DNA from: Pinus tabuliformis
Taxonomy: Eukaryota > Streptophyta > Pinopsida > Pinales > Pinaceae
NCBI GenBank assembly: GCA_031772625.1
Contig: CM062811.1
Coordinates: 649,400,606-649,464,605, forward strand
Reading direction: 5' to 3'
Length of the DNA stretch: 64,000 nucleotides
Part shown: positions 1 to 10,091 of the stretch, piece by piece
How positions within the stretch are numbered: the stretch's first letter is position 1
How the letters are laid out: the number at the start of each line of letters is the position of its first letter
Notes under the pieces: model-generated
The model's input: the letters and a program-made list of their open reading frames with translations, nothing else
Told to the model about the DNA's origin: nothing
Databases searched by the model: none
Made by a program: the position numbers and the translations under genes

Positions 1-601
1 GATCAACGAGAGGATTATAAGAGAGGGCTTGATGGGCACTTGGAGAACACACCGAGTGAGTTCAGAAGATCGAATTTCTGAAGCTGAGCGTTTGTCGGAG
101 AGAGATTTGAAGTAAGCTTTTGCAGTGACGGGCAGTGAGTATTCGAAAGTAGGAAGTTTTTTTGGGCCGAAGAGTACGAGGTAGAGCGGGGGAAAAACGA
201 CGTCCAAAGGGAGGCAGACATTGGTCCACGCAAAGCTGATGCAGTGGCAACGCAGACCTTAGAGGGAGATCGAATTCCTGTTGAGGAAATCGAGTTTCAG
301 TAGCTGGGAGTCAGGGTGTGAACCTGAGAGGCAGAGATTCAGATTTTCTAGCTAGCAGAGGGTTCGGAGAAGGAGCAACGTGATACCCAGTAGGGGTGAC
401 GTAGGAACTGTGTGGGAGTGACATAGTGCTGCACAGTGAGTACACAGAGGGTACACAGAGGCTCTAGTTCAGCGTGATCAAACTCAGATTCTCCCAGTGA
501 CAGGGTGAGAACACTTCACCATTCATTTTGTCCAGTCTCTCTCTGTATCGGATTGCTAGTTGAGCATACAAGAATTGTACTCAAATTTACTACTGCACTA
601 T

Positions 602-1042
602 GTTGCAGGAAACGTGGTATAGAGGTCCGTTTTCGTACGGAAACGGGTACGAAACGCGGAAACGCGTTTGGTACGGTCGTGAAACGCGTTTCCGGCCGTA
701 CTGCCACGTTTCCCGAAACAGAAACGTGGCCAGTACGGCCGGAAACGCGTTTCAGGGCCGTATGACCCACGTTTCCTCATTAACTTGTGTTTTTTTTAAT
801 TTTCTTTTTTATCATTTTAATCAGTAAAATGATAAAAAAGAAAATTAAAAAAAACACAAGTTAATGAGGAAACGTGGGTCATACGGCCCTGAAACGCGTT
901 TCCGGCCGTACTGGCCACGTTTCTGTTTCGGGAAACGTGGCAGTACGGCCAGAAACACGTTTCACGACCGTACCAAACGCGTTTCCGCGTTTCGTACCCG
1001 TTTCCGTACGAAAACGGACCTATATACCACGTTTCCTGCAAC
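602..1042. mobile_element. Foldback-like palindromic insertion at the centre of the inverted repeat
   Basis: This is the part of the palindrome that is absent from the intact LTR at 12143-13288. Each half is about 218 bp with a 5-nt spacer. It has no coding capacity; short reading frames run through it only because both strands are palindromic. It contains repeated GTACGGCC, GGCCGTAC, GAAACGTGG and GAAACGCGTTTC words. It could be a foldback/MITE-type element, or novel joint DNA made when the LTR was inverted-duplicated. No target-site duplication could be assigned. Confidence 0.5.
681..753. repeat. Inner hairpin within each palindrome arm (mirror copy at 891-963)
   Basis: Positions 681-712 pair with 721-753 around an 8-nt loop (713-720) with a single-base length difference. 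Both ends carry the 12-bp palindrome GAAACGCGTTTC. The mirror copy at 891-963 has lost some CpGs to TpG/CpA. Every arm of the large cruciform therefore carries its own hairpin of about 32 bp. Confidence 0.85.
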
Positions 1043-1928
1043 ATAGTGCAGTAGTAAATTTGAGTACAATTCTTGTACGCTCAACTAGCAATCCGATACA
1101 GAAAGAGACTGGACAAAATGAATGGTGAAGTGTTCTCACCCTGTCACTGGGAGAATCTGAGTTTGATCACGCTGAACTAGAGCCTCTGTGTACCCTCTGT
1201 GTACCCACTGTGCAGCACTATGTCACTCCCACACAGTTCCTACGTCACCCCTACTGGGTATCACGTTGCTCCTTCTCCGAACCCTCTGCTAGCTAGAAAA
1301 TCTGAATCTCTGCCTCTCAGGTTCACAACCTGACTCCCAGCTACTGAAACTCGATTTCCTCAACAGGAATTCGATCTCCCTCTAAGGTCTGCGTTGCCAC
1401 TGCATCAGCTTTGCGTGGACCAATGTCTGCCTCCCTTTGGACGTCGTTTTTCCCCCGCTCTACCTCGTACTCTTCGGCCCAAAAAAACTTCCTACTTTCG
1501 AATACTCACTGCCCGTCACTGCAAAAGCTTACTTCAAATCTCTCTCCGACAACCGCTCAGCTTCAGAAATTCGATCTTCTGAACTCACTCGGTGTGTTCT
1601 CCAAGTGCCCATCAAGCCCTCTCTTATAATCCTCTCGTTGATCAATCAACGTCCCAGATTAGATCCTAATCAATGGCTAGGATCAGATTAACTTGATCTC
1701 AGTCTTCTTCTAGAAGTTGCACCCACAGTTTATATTAATACCCTTCAATTATTTTAATTTTCCTAAGTTTAGACTTAGGATCCCATTAAAAATAATTAAT
1801 TATTTTAATAAAACTGTCTCCTGGTGGAATTTCCCAAAACGATTTCTGGGTTTTGGAGAATGCATGTGTCTAAGCCTCCCTGCAAATTTTGAGACTTAGA
1901 GCACATCCGATGCTACCAGAAATCAACA

Positions 1929-2533
1929 CTCCCTCTAGCAAGGAATGTGCTCTAGCAATTCTTCCCACTGAAGCATCATCCTAACTTCATAACATCGTCC
2001 TCTGCGCAACTAATATCTGACATGCTATCCATCAACTACTGCATTGTTGTTGCAACTGTACTGCTACTGACACTGCCAGTGTCAACACTGCATCTGTACT
2101 ATAGCTCACTTGAGTTCATACTACAGCTCCCTCTCAAGTGTTGCATTTGTGTTGCTGCTAGCACTGCCACTGCACTGCAAACTATTGTTGCTACTCTATC
2201 AACAACGAAAAAACATCCCAAATTACTTAACTAATTGTGTTCAGTATGATACTACGTGAATGTTGAAGCCTAACTGCTACTAGTCTCTGCATTGACCCTC
2301 TGAATCTATGGTGTTGTTGCTGACCTCTACTTTGTGCCATCTGCACCGCTGCCAACTCTGCTCTGTGTTGTTCGGTCTCTAGCACTCTTAGACACTGGAA
2401 CTGTCTCCCCGACACTCCTCGGCACCATTCGACACCAGTCCATCCTGCTACTTCTGATTTGGGGTCTCGTAGCAAGGAATTGATCCAAGAGGTGGGATCC
2501 TCAAGTATTCTACCCATCAGTAGCTCTTTCGAA
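1929..2533 (-). other. Noncoding 3' region of TR-GAG copy 1
   Basis: This stretch lies between the gag stop codon and the 3' LTR, read on the minus strand. No protein domain is visible in any frame. It is rich in TTGCTGC/GCAGCAA-like words, as is the equivalent region of copy 2 (52008-52573). It ends in a polypurine tract next to the LTR. Confidence 0.55.
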
Positions 2534-2929
2534 CTACAGCTCTAAATCAGCCCACCTCCCTCCTGGAGGTATCTCGGCTGTCATGGCGAACTCCTCCTCT
2601 TCAATCTTCGCGGGCGCAACCTTCGAATCATCTTTGTCATCTTTGTCCTTCTTCCTGAGAAGACAATGTGTAGCGCTGTGACCCATCTCACTACACCTGA
2701 AACACTTGATCTTCGAGACGTCCTTCTTACGTCTCTGTTGCTCCTGTTGTCCCTTCGATGCAAGGGTTGCATTCTCCTCCTCCTCCTTGGGCTTCAACCC
2801 ATTGTTGTTGCTTCCGTTAAGTTTAACCTTGACTAAGTCTCTCCTCAGCTCCTCTTGTTTTAGAGATGTCCACATCTCATCCAAATTTAGCAAAGCTGCT
2901 CTGCCTACAATACTCTGGACAAAGACTTG
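2534..2929 (-). pseudogene. Copia-type gag, C-terminal fragment with CCHC zinc knuckle
   Basis: The minus-strand frame encodes the C-terminal part of a plant copia-type gag: a charged Lys/Glu linker, then a zinc knuckle CFRCSEMGHSATHC (spacing C-x2-C-x4-H-x4-C), then an acidic tail ending RWADLEL and a stop. The open frame runs on to 2953, but everything above 2929 is LTR of the element inserted here. Upstream codons resume at 9836. Joining across the insertion restores the same order as copy 2 (SEDWKVFVQN at about 51600), with one Lys codon changed to a stop. Gag would form the RNA-packaging particle. This copy cannot make an intact protein. Confidence 0.8.
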
Positions 2930-4951
2930 TGTTAAATTGGCAACTAGGGCCAAACTCCATGTGGGTTGGCTTATTTCTGGCAGCTGATATTTTTATTGGA
3001 TCCATCTCGTCGAGAGGTGTAGGATTGATCCAAAGATCATCTGATTCCGATAAGTATTTATGGAGATATGAATTTATTTTGTTTATGTAATTATTATCAA
3101 GCCGACCAGCACATATGTAGGCTCTAGAAGCCCAACCGACGTGTCTATTCAACCTCTACATTTTTAGTATAAATAGATGAGGATTTTATGTCATTTAAAC
3201 ACCTCTTCATGTGTAGTCTCCTCCTCTCCACGTCTGGGTTTTTGGTGAAGGAGAGAGACACCATGTGTGATACGTTGGTCTTCAAGAAATGCCCTAGCTG
3301 CTGTACATTGCCCTAGCCGCAGAGATCTGGCCGCAGTAAACCCTAGCCGCAGAAATCTGGCCGCTGTAAAAGAGGTCACATATGCAGCCAAAGGAAACGT
3401 TCTATTCACATTGCCATTGTGGAAGAGCCGCAGTCATAATATTGTTCAGACCATTATACACTACGCATACATAAGGATATATATACGCAGGGCAGACAAT
3501 ACAACGCAGCAAGATTTGTATATGCAATGATACAGTCACGTAGGCAATTGTATATGTATATATATATGTAGTCAATATGGATATCAACGCACAGCTTTCA
3601 CACTCAGGAAATGCAATATATATACACGTAGACAATACGCAGATCAGGGAAGCAAAACGCAGCCAAAAAGGAGAAATATTCACACAGGTTTCCATACGAT
3701 GTAATACGCACAACATGGACACCTTATCCAATGCAGTCATAAAAGAGACATATACGCAGATCAGGGAAGACATGTAAAACGCAGCCATAAGGAGGCACGT
3801 ATACACAGTAAAAGAAGAAGCCTTATCCGTTGTTATAAAGAGGCCTTATCCGCAGCAAAGGAAGGGCTGATCAGCAGCCCTATACACAGTAATAAGGAGG
3901 CCCTGATACACTGATAAAAAGGAGACCAGATCTATTGTTCAAGCCGCAGTCCAACCATGAGTTCTAACCACAGTTGAAGTAAGGATTCTGTTGTGCCCTA
4001 GCTGCAGTAGAAGGAACCATAATGCAGCAAGGTTAAGGGATTGTTTGAGCATCCCTTGTGCAACCGTTTGAGAGTGGTTTCTTCTTGTTAGAAGGCCGAG
4101 TTAAATGGAGCAGTGGAACAAACTTGTTGGGGTATCATTGGAAGAACAAGTATAACGTTTATGCTGCTACAGGAAAACTGTGTGTTAGGCCGCAGGCCAT
4201 AACACCACAGTCAAGCTTTTCGTATGGGTATGTGAGGGCTCAGATCATTAGCATAATACATGGAGCTGTCGTGTCTAATATTGTTGAGATCTCAAGCTAT
4301 TAGATGGTTGTATGACACTGCTGTAATGTGAGATGGACAAAGCTATTGTCATGGGTTAGTATGACTATGTTGAGGGTATGTCAGATGACAAGGATGCAGC
4401 AAGGTGATGGTTGCAGCATGATGGGGCAACAAAGTGATGATGGATGTTGTATGATGAGTGCAGCATATAAGTCATTGAGTGCAGATCAGTGATCAAAGAG
4501 CAGCTCAATGATTGGAGCAGCTCAGTGATAGAAGCAGCAACATGAAGTGCATAACATGGTCATGATAAGTGCAGCATGGTGCAGCAAGAGGACAAGATGC
4601 AGCACCTTAAGAATCAGTTGAAGCAGAGTGTCTTCAACTGATCTCATTGTTATACTAAATGATCTTTGCTCAGATCTAGATAAGTCAAAGTGTTGACTTC
4701 TGTTGTAAATGTACTCTCTCTCTCTTTCTCTGCTGAACTTTGAAGATAAAAGAAGATTTGATCAAAGGGTTTCCCCACACATTGTGGGGTTTGTCCCTGG
4801 CTCGCGCCATATCTTGTGTCCTCTTGCCTTGGCTTGTCTTCTGCGATTTATATTTATGTTCTATCTGCAGTTTATCTAAATGCTGATGTGATTGCTAACG
4901 GTGAAAATTTAAATAAATTGCTCTAGCATAGAACATACCTAAAATTTAACA
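2930..4951 (+). repeat. 5' LTR of family B element
   Basis: TG...CA ends with 9-bp inverse termini. It holds a TATA box at 3168-3175, a region rich in GCCGCAG and TATACGCAG words (3290-3900), a CT-rich tract (4721-4736) and the U5-like stretch with the CCCCACA...TGTGGGG hairpin (4773-4790). It is collinear with 7788-9830. No long reading frame is conserved as protein; short frames here are incidental. Confidence 0.92.
3168..3175 (+). promoter_or_regulatory. Putative TATA box of family B LTR
   Basis: TATAAATA lies about 240 bp into the 5' LTR. The same word is at 8026-8033 in the 3' LTR. Position and orientation suit the U3 promoter of an LTR element. The transcription start is not identifiable from sequence alone. 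Confidence 0.5.
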
Positions 4952-4963
4952 TGGTATCAGAGC
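4952..4963 (+). other. Primer-binding site of family B
   Basis: TGGTATCAGAGC directly follows the last LTR base. It is the classic plant copia primer-binding site complementary to the 3' end of initiator tRNA-Met. It fixes the element orientation as plus. Confidence 0.9.
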
Positions 4964-5101
4964 TGAGGTGAAGACAATGCCCAAGCAAGAGTGAAAGAGC
5001 AATCACCGAAGACAGTTGGGACAGGACAAAAGGATCAATGGGCTCCACATCTCTCTTCATAATTCACCGAGGGTGAATTCAAAGCAAAGAATGTTATCAG
5101 A

Positions 5102-6640
5102 ATGGCGCAGCGGAAGATTTTGATGGTCCATCTTAAGATCACTTCATTGGGAAGTTCGGATCTAAGGGTGGAAGGAAAGGCGGATGCCTTGTTCGGCCGT
5201 TATGCGAAGGAGTGTCCGAATGGCAGAGACACATCTCTTGATGAAGATAACAATCATTCCTGGGACATCTTCAATGATCAAAAGAATGACTGGTAATGCA
5301 GGTCATCAAGGAAATGGTCGACTCTTCCACGAAAGCAAGGAACCCCAAAATCTCTTCGAACCTGATGTCCATCTCGGAAAAGGTTGCAGGGTGGCACTTA
5401 TCGATGGAAAGGTACGTGTTTGAAAATAGATCTTTTAAAGATGTTTTTGAGTTCAGGGTTGTATCAAGTTGCAGGAAGTCCACTGGGGACCATGTCCATT
5501 GACTCAGCTCTAGAGGTCTGTGAGTCAAATGGTGACTAGGATGCCTGAATTCAAAAGGAAGCATGAAGGTACATGTCTGAAATGTACCAAAAGGAAATAT
5601 TATAAGGGTACCATTCCCCTCATGCAGCGGGTTCACAGGTTTGGAACAACCCGAGGAGTTTGAGAATCATGATCAAGGAATCTCATGTATACAGGTGGAA
5701 GAAAGCCCTCTATGGCTTGAAGAAAAACACCTCAGGCATAATATGAGAGGATTGATAGCTGTCTAATGCAGCTGAGATTCACTAGGACTGAAACCGATCC
5801 AAACCATTACTCGAAGGTTGTGGATGATAAACCTCTCGTACCGGCACCTATGTCTGACAGGTGCAGACCCTCTCATTTATAGGAGACAGAGGGAGTTGGA
5901 TTCTGAATGTGGGAAGATAAGATGCAAGCTTGTGACTGCCTCGAGGATCTTAACTTTCAGAAGTTATATGGTAATGATGTCGGATCAGATTTGGGAAATG
6001 CCTCTGAGTTTTATAAACTCATTCGCGTTGATGTTCTTGGAGAACCTCCGTCCGGACATCTGTGTTGCAGTTAGCATGGTGAGCTCATATTTGGTTGAGC
6101 CTCACTAGATTGGTGCCAAGAATCTTCTAAGATATCTTTAGGGCACAATCTCTCATGAATTGAGATACACTACCGGAAATATGAAACCACATGATTATTC
6201 GAATGATGAGTGGGCAGGAAGTATGGAGGATCACTAGAGCACTTCTCAGTGCTGTTTGGAATCTGCCTTGATATCCTGGATGAGCAGGAAGCAGAAATCG
6301 GTGACTCTGAGCACCACCAAGGTAGAATACATTGCTGATAGTATGGCCTTCTGTGAGGCAGTCTGGTTGTTGAAGCTCATCAGTGAGCTGTTGGTACAAA
6401 TGATGAATACCACTATGAATCTCTATGACAACCAGAGATGGGATTCGATTATTGAGGAATCCCGTATTTCACAATTGCTCCAGCAGATAGACATCAATTA
6501 CTGCCTTATCTGGGATATGGTAAGTCGATGATCAAGGAGGCTCCATCACACTGAGATGATGTACAGGACAGAGCCTTGAGGAAAGATCAAATTTGTGATT
6601 TTCCCGAATGACTTGAAGTCGTCGAGAGACCTTTGTAAAA
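5102..6640 (+). pseudogene. Ty1/copia pol remnant (RT end and RNase H), badly broken
   Basis: Fragments in several frames match the end of a copia polyprotein. Near 5695-5730 an ALYGLKK-type segment of RT is visible. At about 6035-6140 a stretch resembling RPDICVAV...VEPH...AKNLLRYL follows. From 6271 an RNase H segment SWMSRKQKSVTLSTTK runs on into EAVWLLKLISELL and a YDNQ-like site. Between 5102 and 5640 only gag/zinc-knuckle-like shreds remain. Frameshifts and stops are frequent. The RT core, integrase and protease are missing, so the element needed proteins supplied by relatives. Confidence 0.7.
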
Positions 6641-6749
6641 GGGTCCTACATGCTGCATACATTGAGCTCTAGGAGCTTTGGGGGCCTTGCAGTTCTATTG
6701 GAGCAACATACGACCACAGGGTGACTCACCCTCCCCTGGTGGTGTGCAC

Positions 6750-7020
6750 TGAAACAAGATGATTCGCTCTCTTGTGGGACAAGATGATTCACTCTCTTGT
6801 GTAGCAGGATGATTAGTTCTCCTGTGAGGCCTGGATTGATGTGTTCTCCATGGCGATTGTAGCAGGATTGATGTGTTCTCCTGTGAGGTCTGGATTGATG
6901 TGTTCTCCATGGCAGCCTGGATTGATGTGTTCTCCATGGCAGCCTGGATTGATGTGTTCTCCATGGCGATTGTAGCAGGATTGATGTGTTCTCCTGTGAG
7001 GACAGGATTGATTAACTTCT
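6750..7020. repeat. Minisatellite, GATTGATGTGTTCTCC units
   Basis: Six or more copies of a unit containing GGATTGATGTGTTCTCC alternate with CATGGCAGCCT, CATGGCGATTGTAGCA and TGTGAGGTCT spacers. The units are about 28-45 bp long. The block sits in the 3' part of the family B interior. Confidence 0.85.
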
Positions 7021-7159
7021 CCTGTCGAGGCATCCTACCCATGCAGTCTGGGACTCATGGGAAGTACCTCTCATCTGATCAATGAGTAGGGAAATGAAGT
7101 TAGGGACCATAGTCGTACCGATGGACGCATCGTTGTATCTACCATACTCCCTACGCTAG

Positions 7160-7510
7160 GATGTCCTCCATTGATCTGGGATCAATGATACTGGTCTGGG
7201 ACCAGTGGTAGGAGTTGTACATACTATGACGCTGACTTCGGGTCAGTTGAGACTGGTCTGGGACCAGTGGTACATACTCTGAGACTGACTTCGTGTCAGT
7301 GTAGTACTGGTCTAGGACCAGTGAGAGTGGTACATACTATGACGCTGACTTCGGGTACGCTGAGACTGGTCTGGGACCAGTGGTACACTCTCTGAGACTG
7401 CGATACTGGTCTGGGACCAGTAGTAGGAGTGGTACCTACTATGAAGCTGACTTTAGGTCAGTTGAGACTGGTCTGGGACCAGTGGTATGCACTCTGAGTC
7501 TGACTTCGGG
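7160..7510. repeat. Minisatellite, ACTGGTCTGGGACCAGTGG units
   Basis: At least seven copies of CTGGTCTGGGACCAG, itself a hairpin-forming imperfect palindrome, alternate with TGACTTCGGGTCAGT units, a second short palindrome. Each repeat can form two small hairpins. Confidence 0.85.
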
Positions 7511-7555
7511 TCAGTGGAGAATCGTATGAGACATTCTCGATCAATTCTTCTTCAT

Positions 7556-7702
7556 AGTTCAGCAGAGCTGAGCTGAGCAGAGCTAGCAGAGCCAGCAGAG
7601 CTGAGTAGAGCAGAGCAGAGCCAGCAGAGCTTAGCAGAGCAAAGCAAAGCCAGCAGAGCTGAGCAGAGTAGAGCAGAGCCAGCAGAGCTGAGCAAAGATA
7701 GG
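7556..7702. repeat. Microsatellite-like (AGCAGAGC)n tract
   Basis: Degenerate repeats of GCAGAGC / CAGAGCTGAG cover about 145 bp. The long Ala/Leu/Ser-rich open frames on the minus strand here are translation of the repeat, not genes. Confidence 0.85.
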
Positions 7703-7787
7703 AAAAGCAATGCAGGGCACTGATGGGAGAGATAGTACAATCGGGCATATGGATCAGCAGATGGAGTTCCCCCTAGTTGAGATGGAG

Positions 7788-9830
7788 TGTTAAATTGGCA
7801 ACTAGGGCCAAACTCCATGTGGGTTGGCTTATTTCTGGCAGCTGATATTTTTATTGGATCCCTCTCGTCGAGAGGTGTAGGATTGATCCAAAGATCATCC
7901 GATTCCGATAAGTATTTATGGAGATATGAATTTATTTTGTTTATGTAATTATTATCAAGCCGACCAGCGCATATGTAGGCTCTAGAAGCCCAATCGACGT
8001 GTCTATTCAACCTCTACATTTTTAGTATAAATAGATGAGGATTTTATGTCATTTAAACACCTCTTCATGTGTAGTCTCCTCCTCTTCACGTCTGGGTTTT
8101 TGGTGAAGGAGAGAGACACCATGTGTGATACGTTGGTCTTCAAGAAATGCCCTAGCTGCTGTACATTGCCCTAGCCACAAAGATCTGGCCGCAGTAAACC
8201 CTAGCCGCAGAAATCTGGCCGCTGTAAAAGAGGTCACATATGCAGCCAAAGGAAACGTTCTATTCACATTGCCATTGTGGAAGAGCCGCAGTCATAATAT
8301 TGTTCAGACCATTATACACTACGCATACATAAGGATATATATACGCAGGGCAGACAATACAACGCAGCAAGATTTGTATATGCAATGATACAGTCACGTA
8401 GGCAATTGCATATGTATATATATATGTAGTCAATATGGATATCAACGCACAGCTTTCACACTCAGGAAATGCAATATATATACACGTAGACAATACGCAG
8501 ATCAGGGAAGCAAAACGCAGCCAAAAAGGAGAAATACTCACACAGGTTTCCATACGATGTAATACGCACAACATGGACACCTTATCCAACGCAGTCATAA
8601 AAGAGACATATACGCAGATCAGGGAATACATGTAAAACGCAGCCATAAGGAGGCACGTATACACAGTAAAAGAAGAAGCCTTATTCGTTGTTATAAAGAG
8701 GCCTTATCCGCAGCAAAGGAAGGGCTGATCAGCAGCCCTATACACAGTAATAAGGAGGCCCTGATACGCTGATAAAAAGGAGACCAGATCTGTTGTTCAA
8801 GCCGCAGTCCAACCATGAGTTCTAACCACAGTTGAAGTAAGGATTCTGTTGTGCCCTAGCTGCAGTAGAAGGAACCATAATGCAGCAAGGTTAAGGGACT
8901 GTTTGAGCATCCCTTGTGCAACCGTTTGAGAGTGGTTTCTTCTTGTTAGAAGGCCGAGTTAAATGGAGCAGTGGAACAAACTTGTTGGGGTATCATTGGA
9001 AGAACAAGTATAACATTTATGCTGCTACAGGAAAACTGTGTGTTAGGCCGCAGGCCATAACACCACAGTCAAGCTTTTCGTATGGGTATGTGAGGGCTCA
9101 GATCATTAGCATAATACATGGAGTTGTCGTGTCTAATATTGTTGAGATCTCAAGCTATTAGATGGTTGTATGACACTGCTATAATGTGAGATGGACAAAG
9201 CTATTGTCATGGGTTAGTATGACTATGTTGAGGGTATGTCAAATGACAAGGATGCAGCAAGGTGATGGTTGCAGCATGATGGGGCAACAAAGTGATGATG
9301 GATGTTGTATGATGAGTGCAGCATATAAGTCATTGAGTGCAGATCAATGATCAAAGAGCAGCTCAATGATTGGAGCAGCTCAGTGATAGAAGCAGCAACA
9401 TGAAGTGCATAACATGGTCATGATAAGTGCAGCATGGTGCAGCAAGAGGACAAGATGCAGCACTATGATAGGTGAAGGAGTCACCTTAAGAATCAGTTGA
9501 AGTAGAGTGTCTTCAACTGATCTCATTGTTATACTAAATGATCTTTGCTCAGATCTAAATAAGTCAAAGTGTTGACTTCTGTTGTAAATGTACTCTCTCT
9601 CTCTTTCTCTGCTGAACTTTGAAGATAAAAGAAGATTTGATCAAAGGGTTTCCCCACACATTGTGGGGTTTGTCCCTGGCTCGCGCCATATCTTGTGTCC
9701 TCTTGCCTTGGCTTGTCTTCTGCGATTTATATTTATGTTCTATCTGCAGTTTATCTAAATGCTGATGTGATTGCTAACGGTGAAAATTTAAATAAATTGC
9801 TCTAGCATAGAACATACCTAAAATTTAACA
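7788..9830 (+). repeat. 3' LTR of family B element
   Basis: Collinear with 2930-4951 with scattered substitutions and a 21-bp segment (around 9463-9483) missing from the 5' LTR. Ends in AATTTAACA and is followed by the target duplication ACTTA. The TATA box copy is at 8026-8033. Confidence 0.92.
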
Positions 9831-9835
9831 ACTTA

Positions 9836-10091
9836 CCACTCATCTGAGACAGAATTGAGGGCCAGTATAACTAACTCTGAGTCTTGAGGTGTATGCCCCA
9901 CAGCAGACAACTCATCACGAGCCTCTTGAAGCTTCGTGGGCAATGGATCCACACGCTCCCCTTTCTGCATCGGACCAGATCTCAACTTTTATTCAAGGTA
10001 CATCCTTCGTTGCTCGGAAGATCCTTGATATAACGTAGACAATGTGTCCCACATCTCCTTAGCAGTCCCTCTGCTAGCAATGTGAGAGACC
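9836..10091 (-). pseudogene. TR-GAG copy 1 gag, middle fragment
   Basis: On the minus strand this encodes the centre of the gag, corresponding to about 51375-51600 in copy 2 (the EMWEALKKLYQ region onward). It lies between the hAT insertion (10092-11425) and the family B element. No continuous frame remains. Identification rests on collinearity with copy 2 and on the flanking gag pieces. Confidence 0.65.

Larger units (their letters stand above)
1..1643. repeat. Giant near-perfect inverted repeat (arms about 819 bp, 5-nt spacer)
   Basis: Position p pairs with position 1644-p from the centre (spacer ATCAG, 820-824) out to the first base of the window, so the left arm may continue further. The arms are 1-819 and 825-1643. 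They are not identical: roughly ten substitutions are visible, for example near 94, 317, 438, 570 and 690, several of them C/T changes. The outer about 600 bp of each arm is LTR sequence of the surrounding TR-GAG element. The inner about 220 bp of each arm is unrelated and rich in GAAACGCGTTTC-type palindromes. The divergence argues against a simple fold-back read artefact but does not exclude an assembly join of related copies. Confidence 0.9.
1..1928 (-). repeat. 3' LTR of TR-GAG copy 1, rearranged
   Basis: Positions 1046-1928 are collinear with 12413-13288, the 5' LTR of the same element, at high similarity. On the minus strand the LTR starts TGTTGATTTC at 1928, just after a purine-rich tract (complement of 1929-1945). 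Left of 1046 the LTR does not continue into its expected 3' third (compare 12143-12412). It runs instead into the centre of a giant palindrome whose other arm repeats the LTR in inverted orientation. The LTR is therefore both interrupted and inverted-duplicated. Confidence 0.75.
2930..9830 (+). mobile_element. Full-length LTR retrotransposon with decayed copia interior (family B)
   Basis: There are two direct LTRs: 2930-4951 (2022 bp) and 7788-9830 (2043 bp). Each starts TGTTAAATT and ends with the exact inverse AATTTAACA. A 12-base tRNA-Met primer-binding site follows the first LTR directly. The flanking 5-bp target duplication is ACTTG (2925-2929) / ACTTA (9831-9835), one mismatch. The interior is only about 2.8 kb and contains broken RT/RNase H fragments and three short tandem-repeat blocks, so the element is non-autonomous. 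The LTRs look about 98-99% identical by eye, apart from a 21-bp indel near 9463, so insertion was recent. It sits inside the gag of TR-GAG copy 1. Confidence 0.9.

Noticed and set aside
505-1128. Mirror-image 60-86-codon frames on both strands
   Set aside because: They are the two strands of the giant palindrome; the shared peptide text comes from symmetry, not from a gene.
3402-3806. 134-codon minus-strand frame, repeated at 8260-8664
   Set aside because: Present twice only because it lies in both LTRs; LTR U3/R sequence rich in TATACGCAG words, no recognisable protein.
7458-8010. Leu/Ala/Cys/Ser-rich frames up to 152 codons on the minus strand
   Set aside because: Translation of the (AGCAGAGC)n tract running into LTR; no domain and no conservation in the other LTR.
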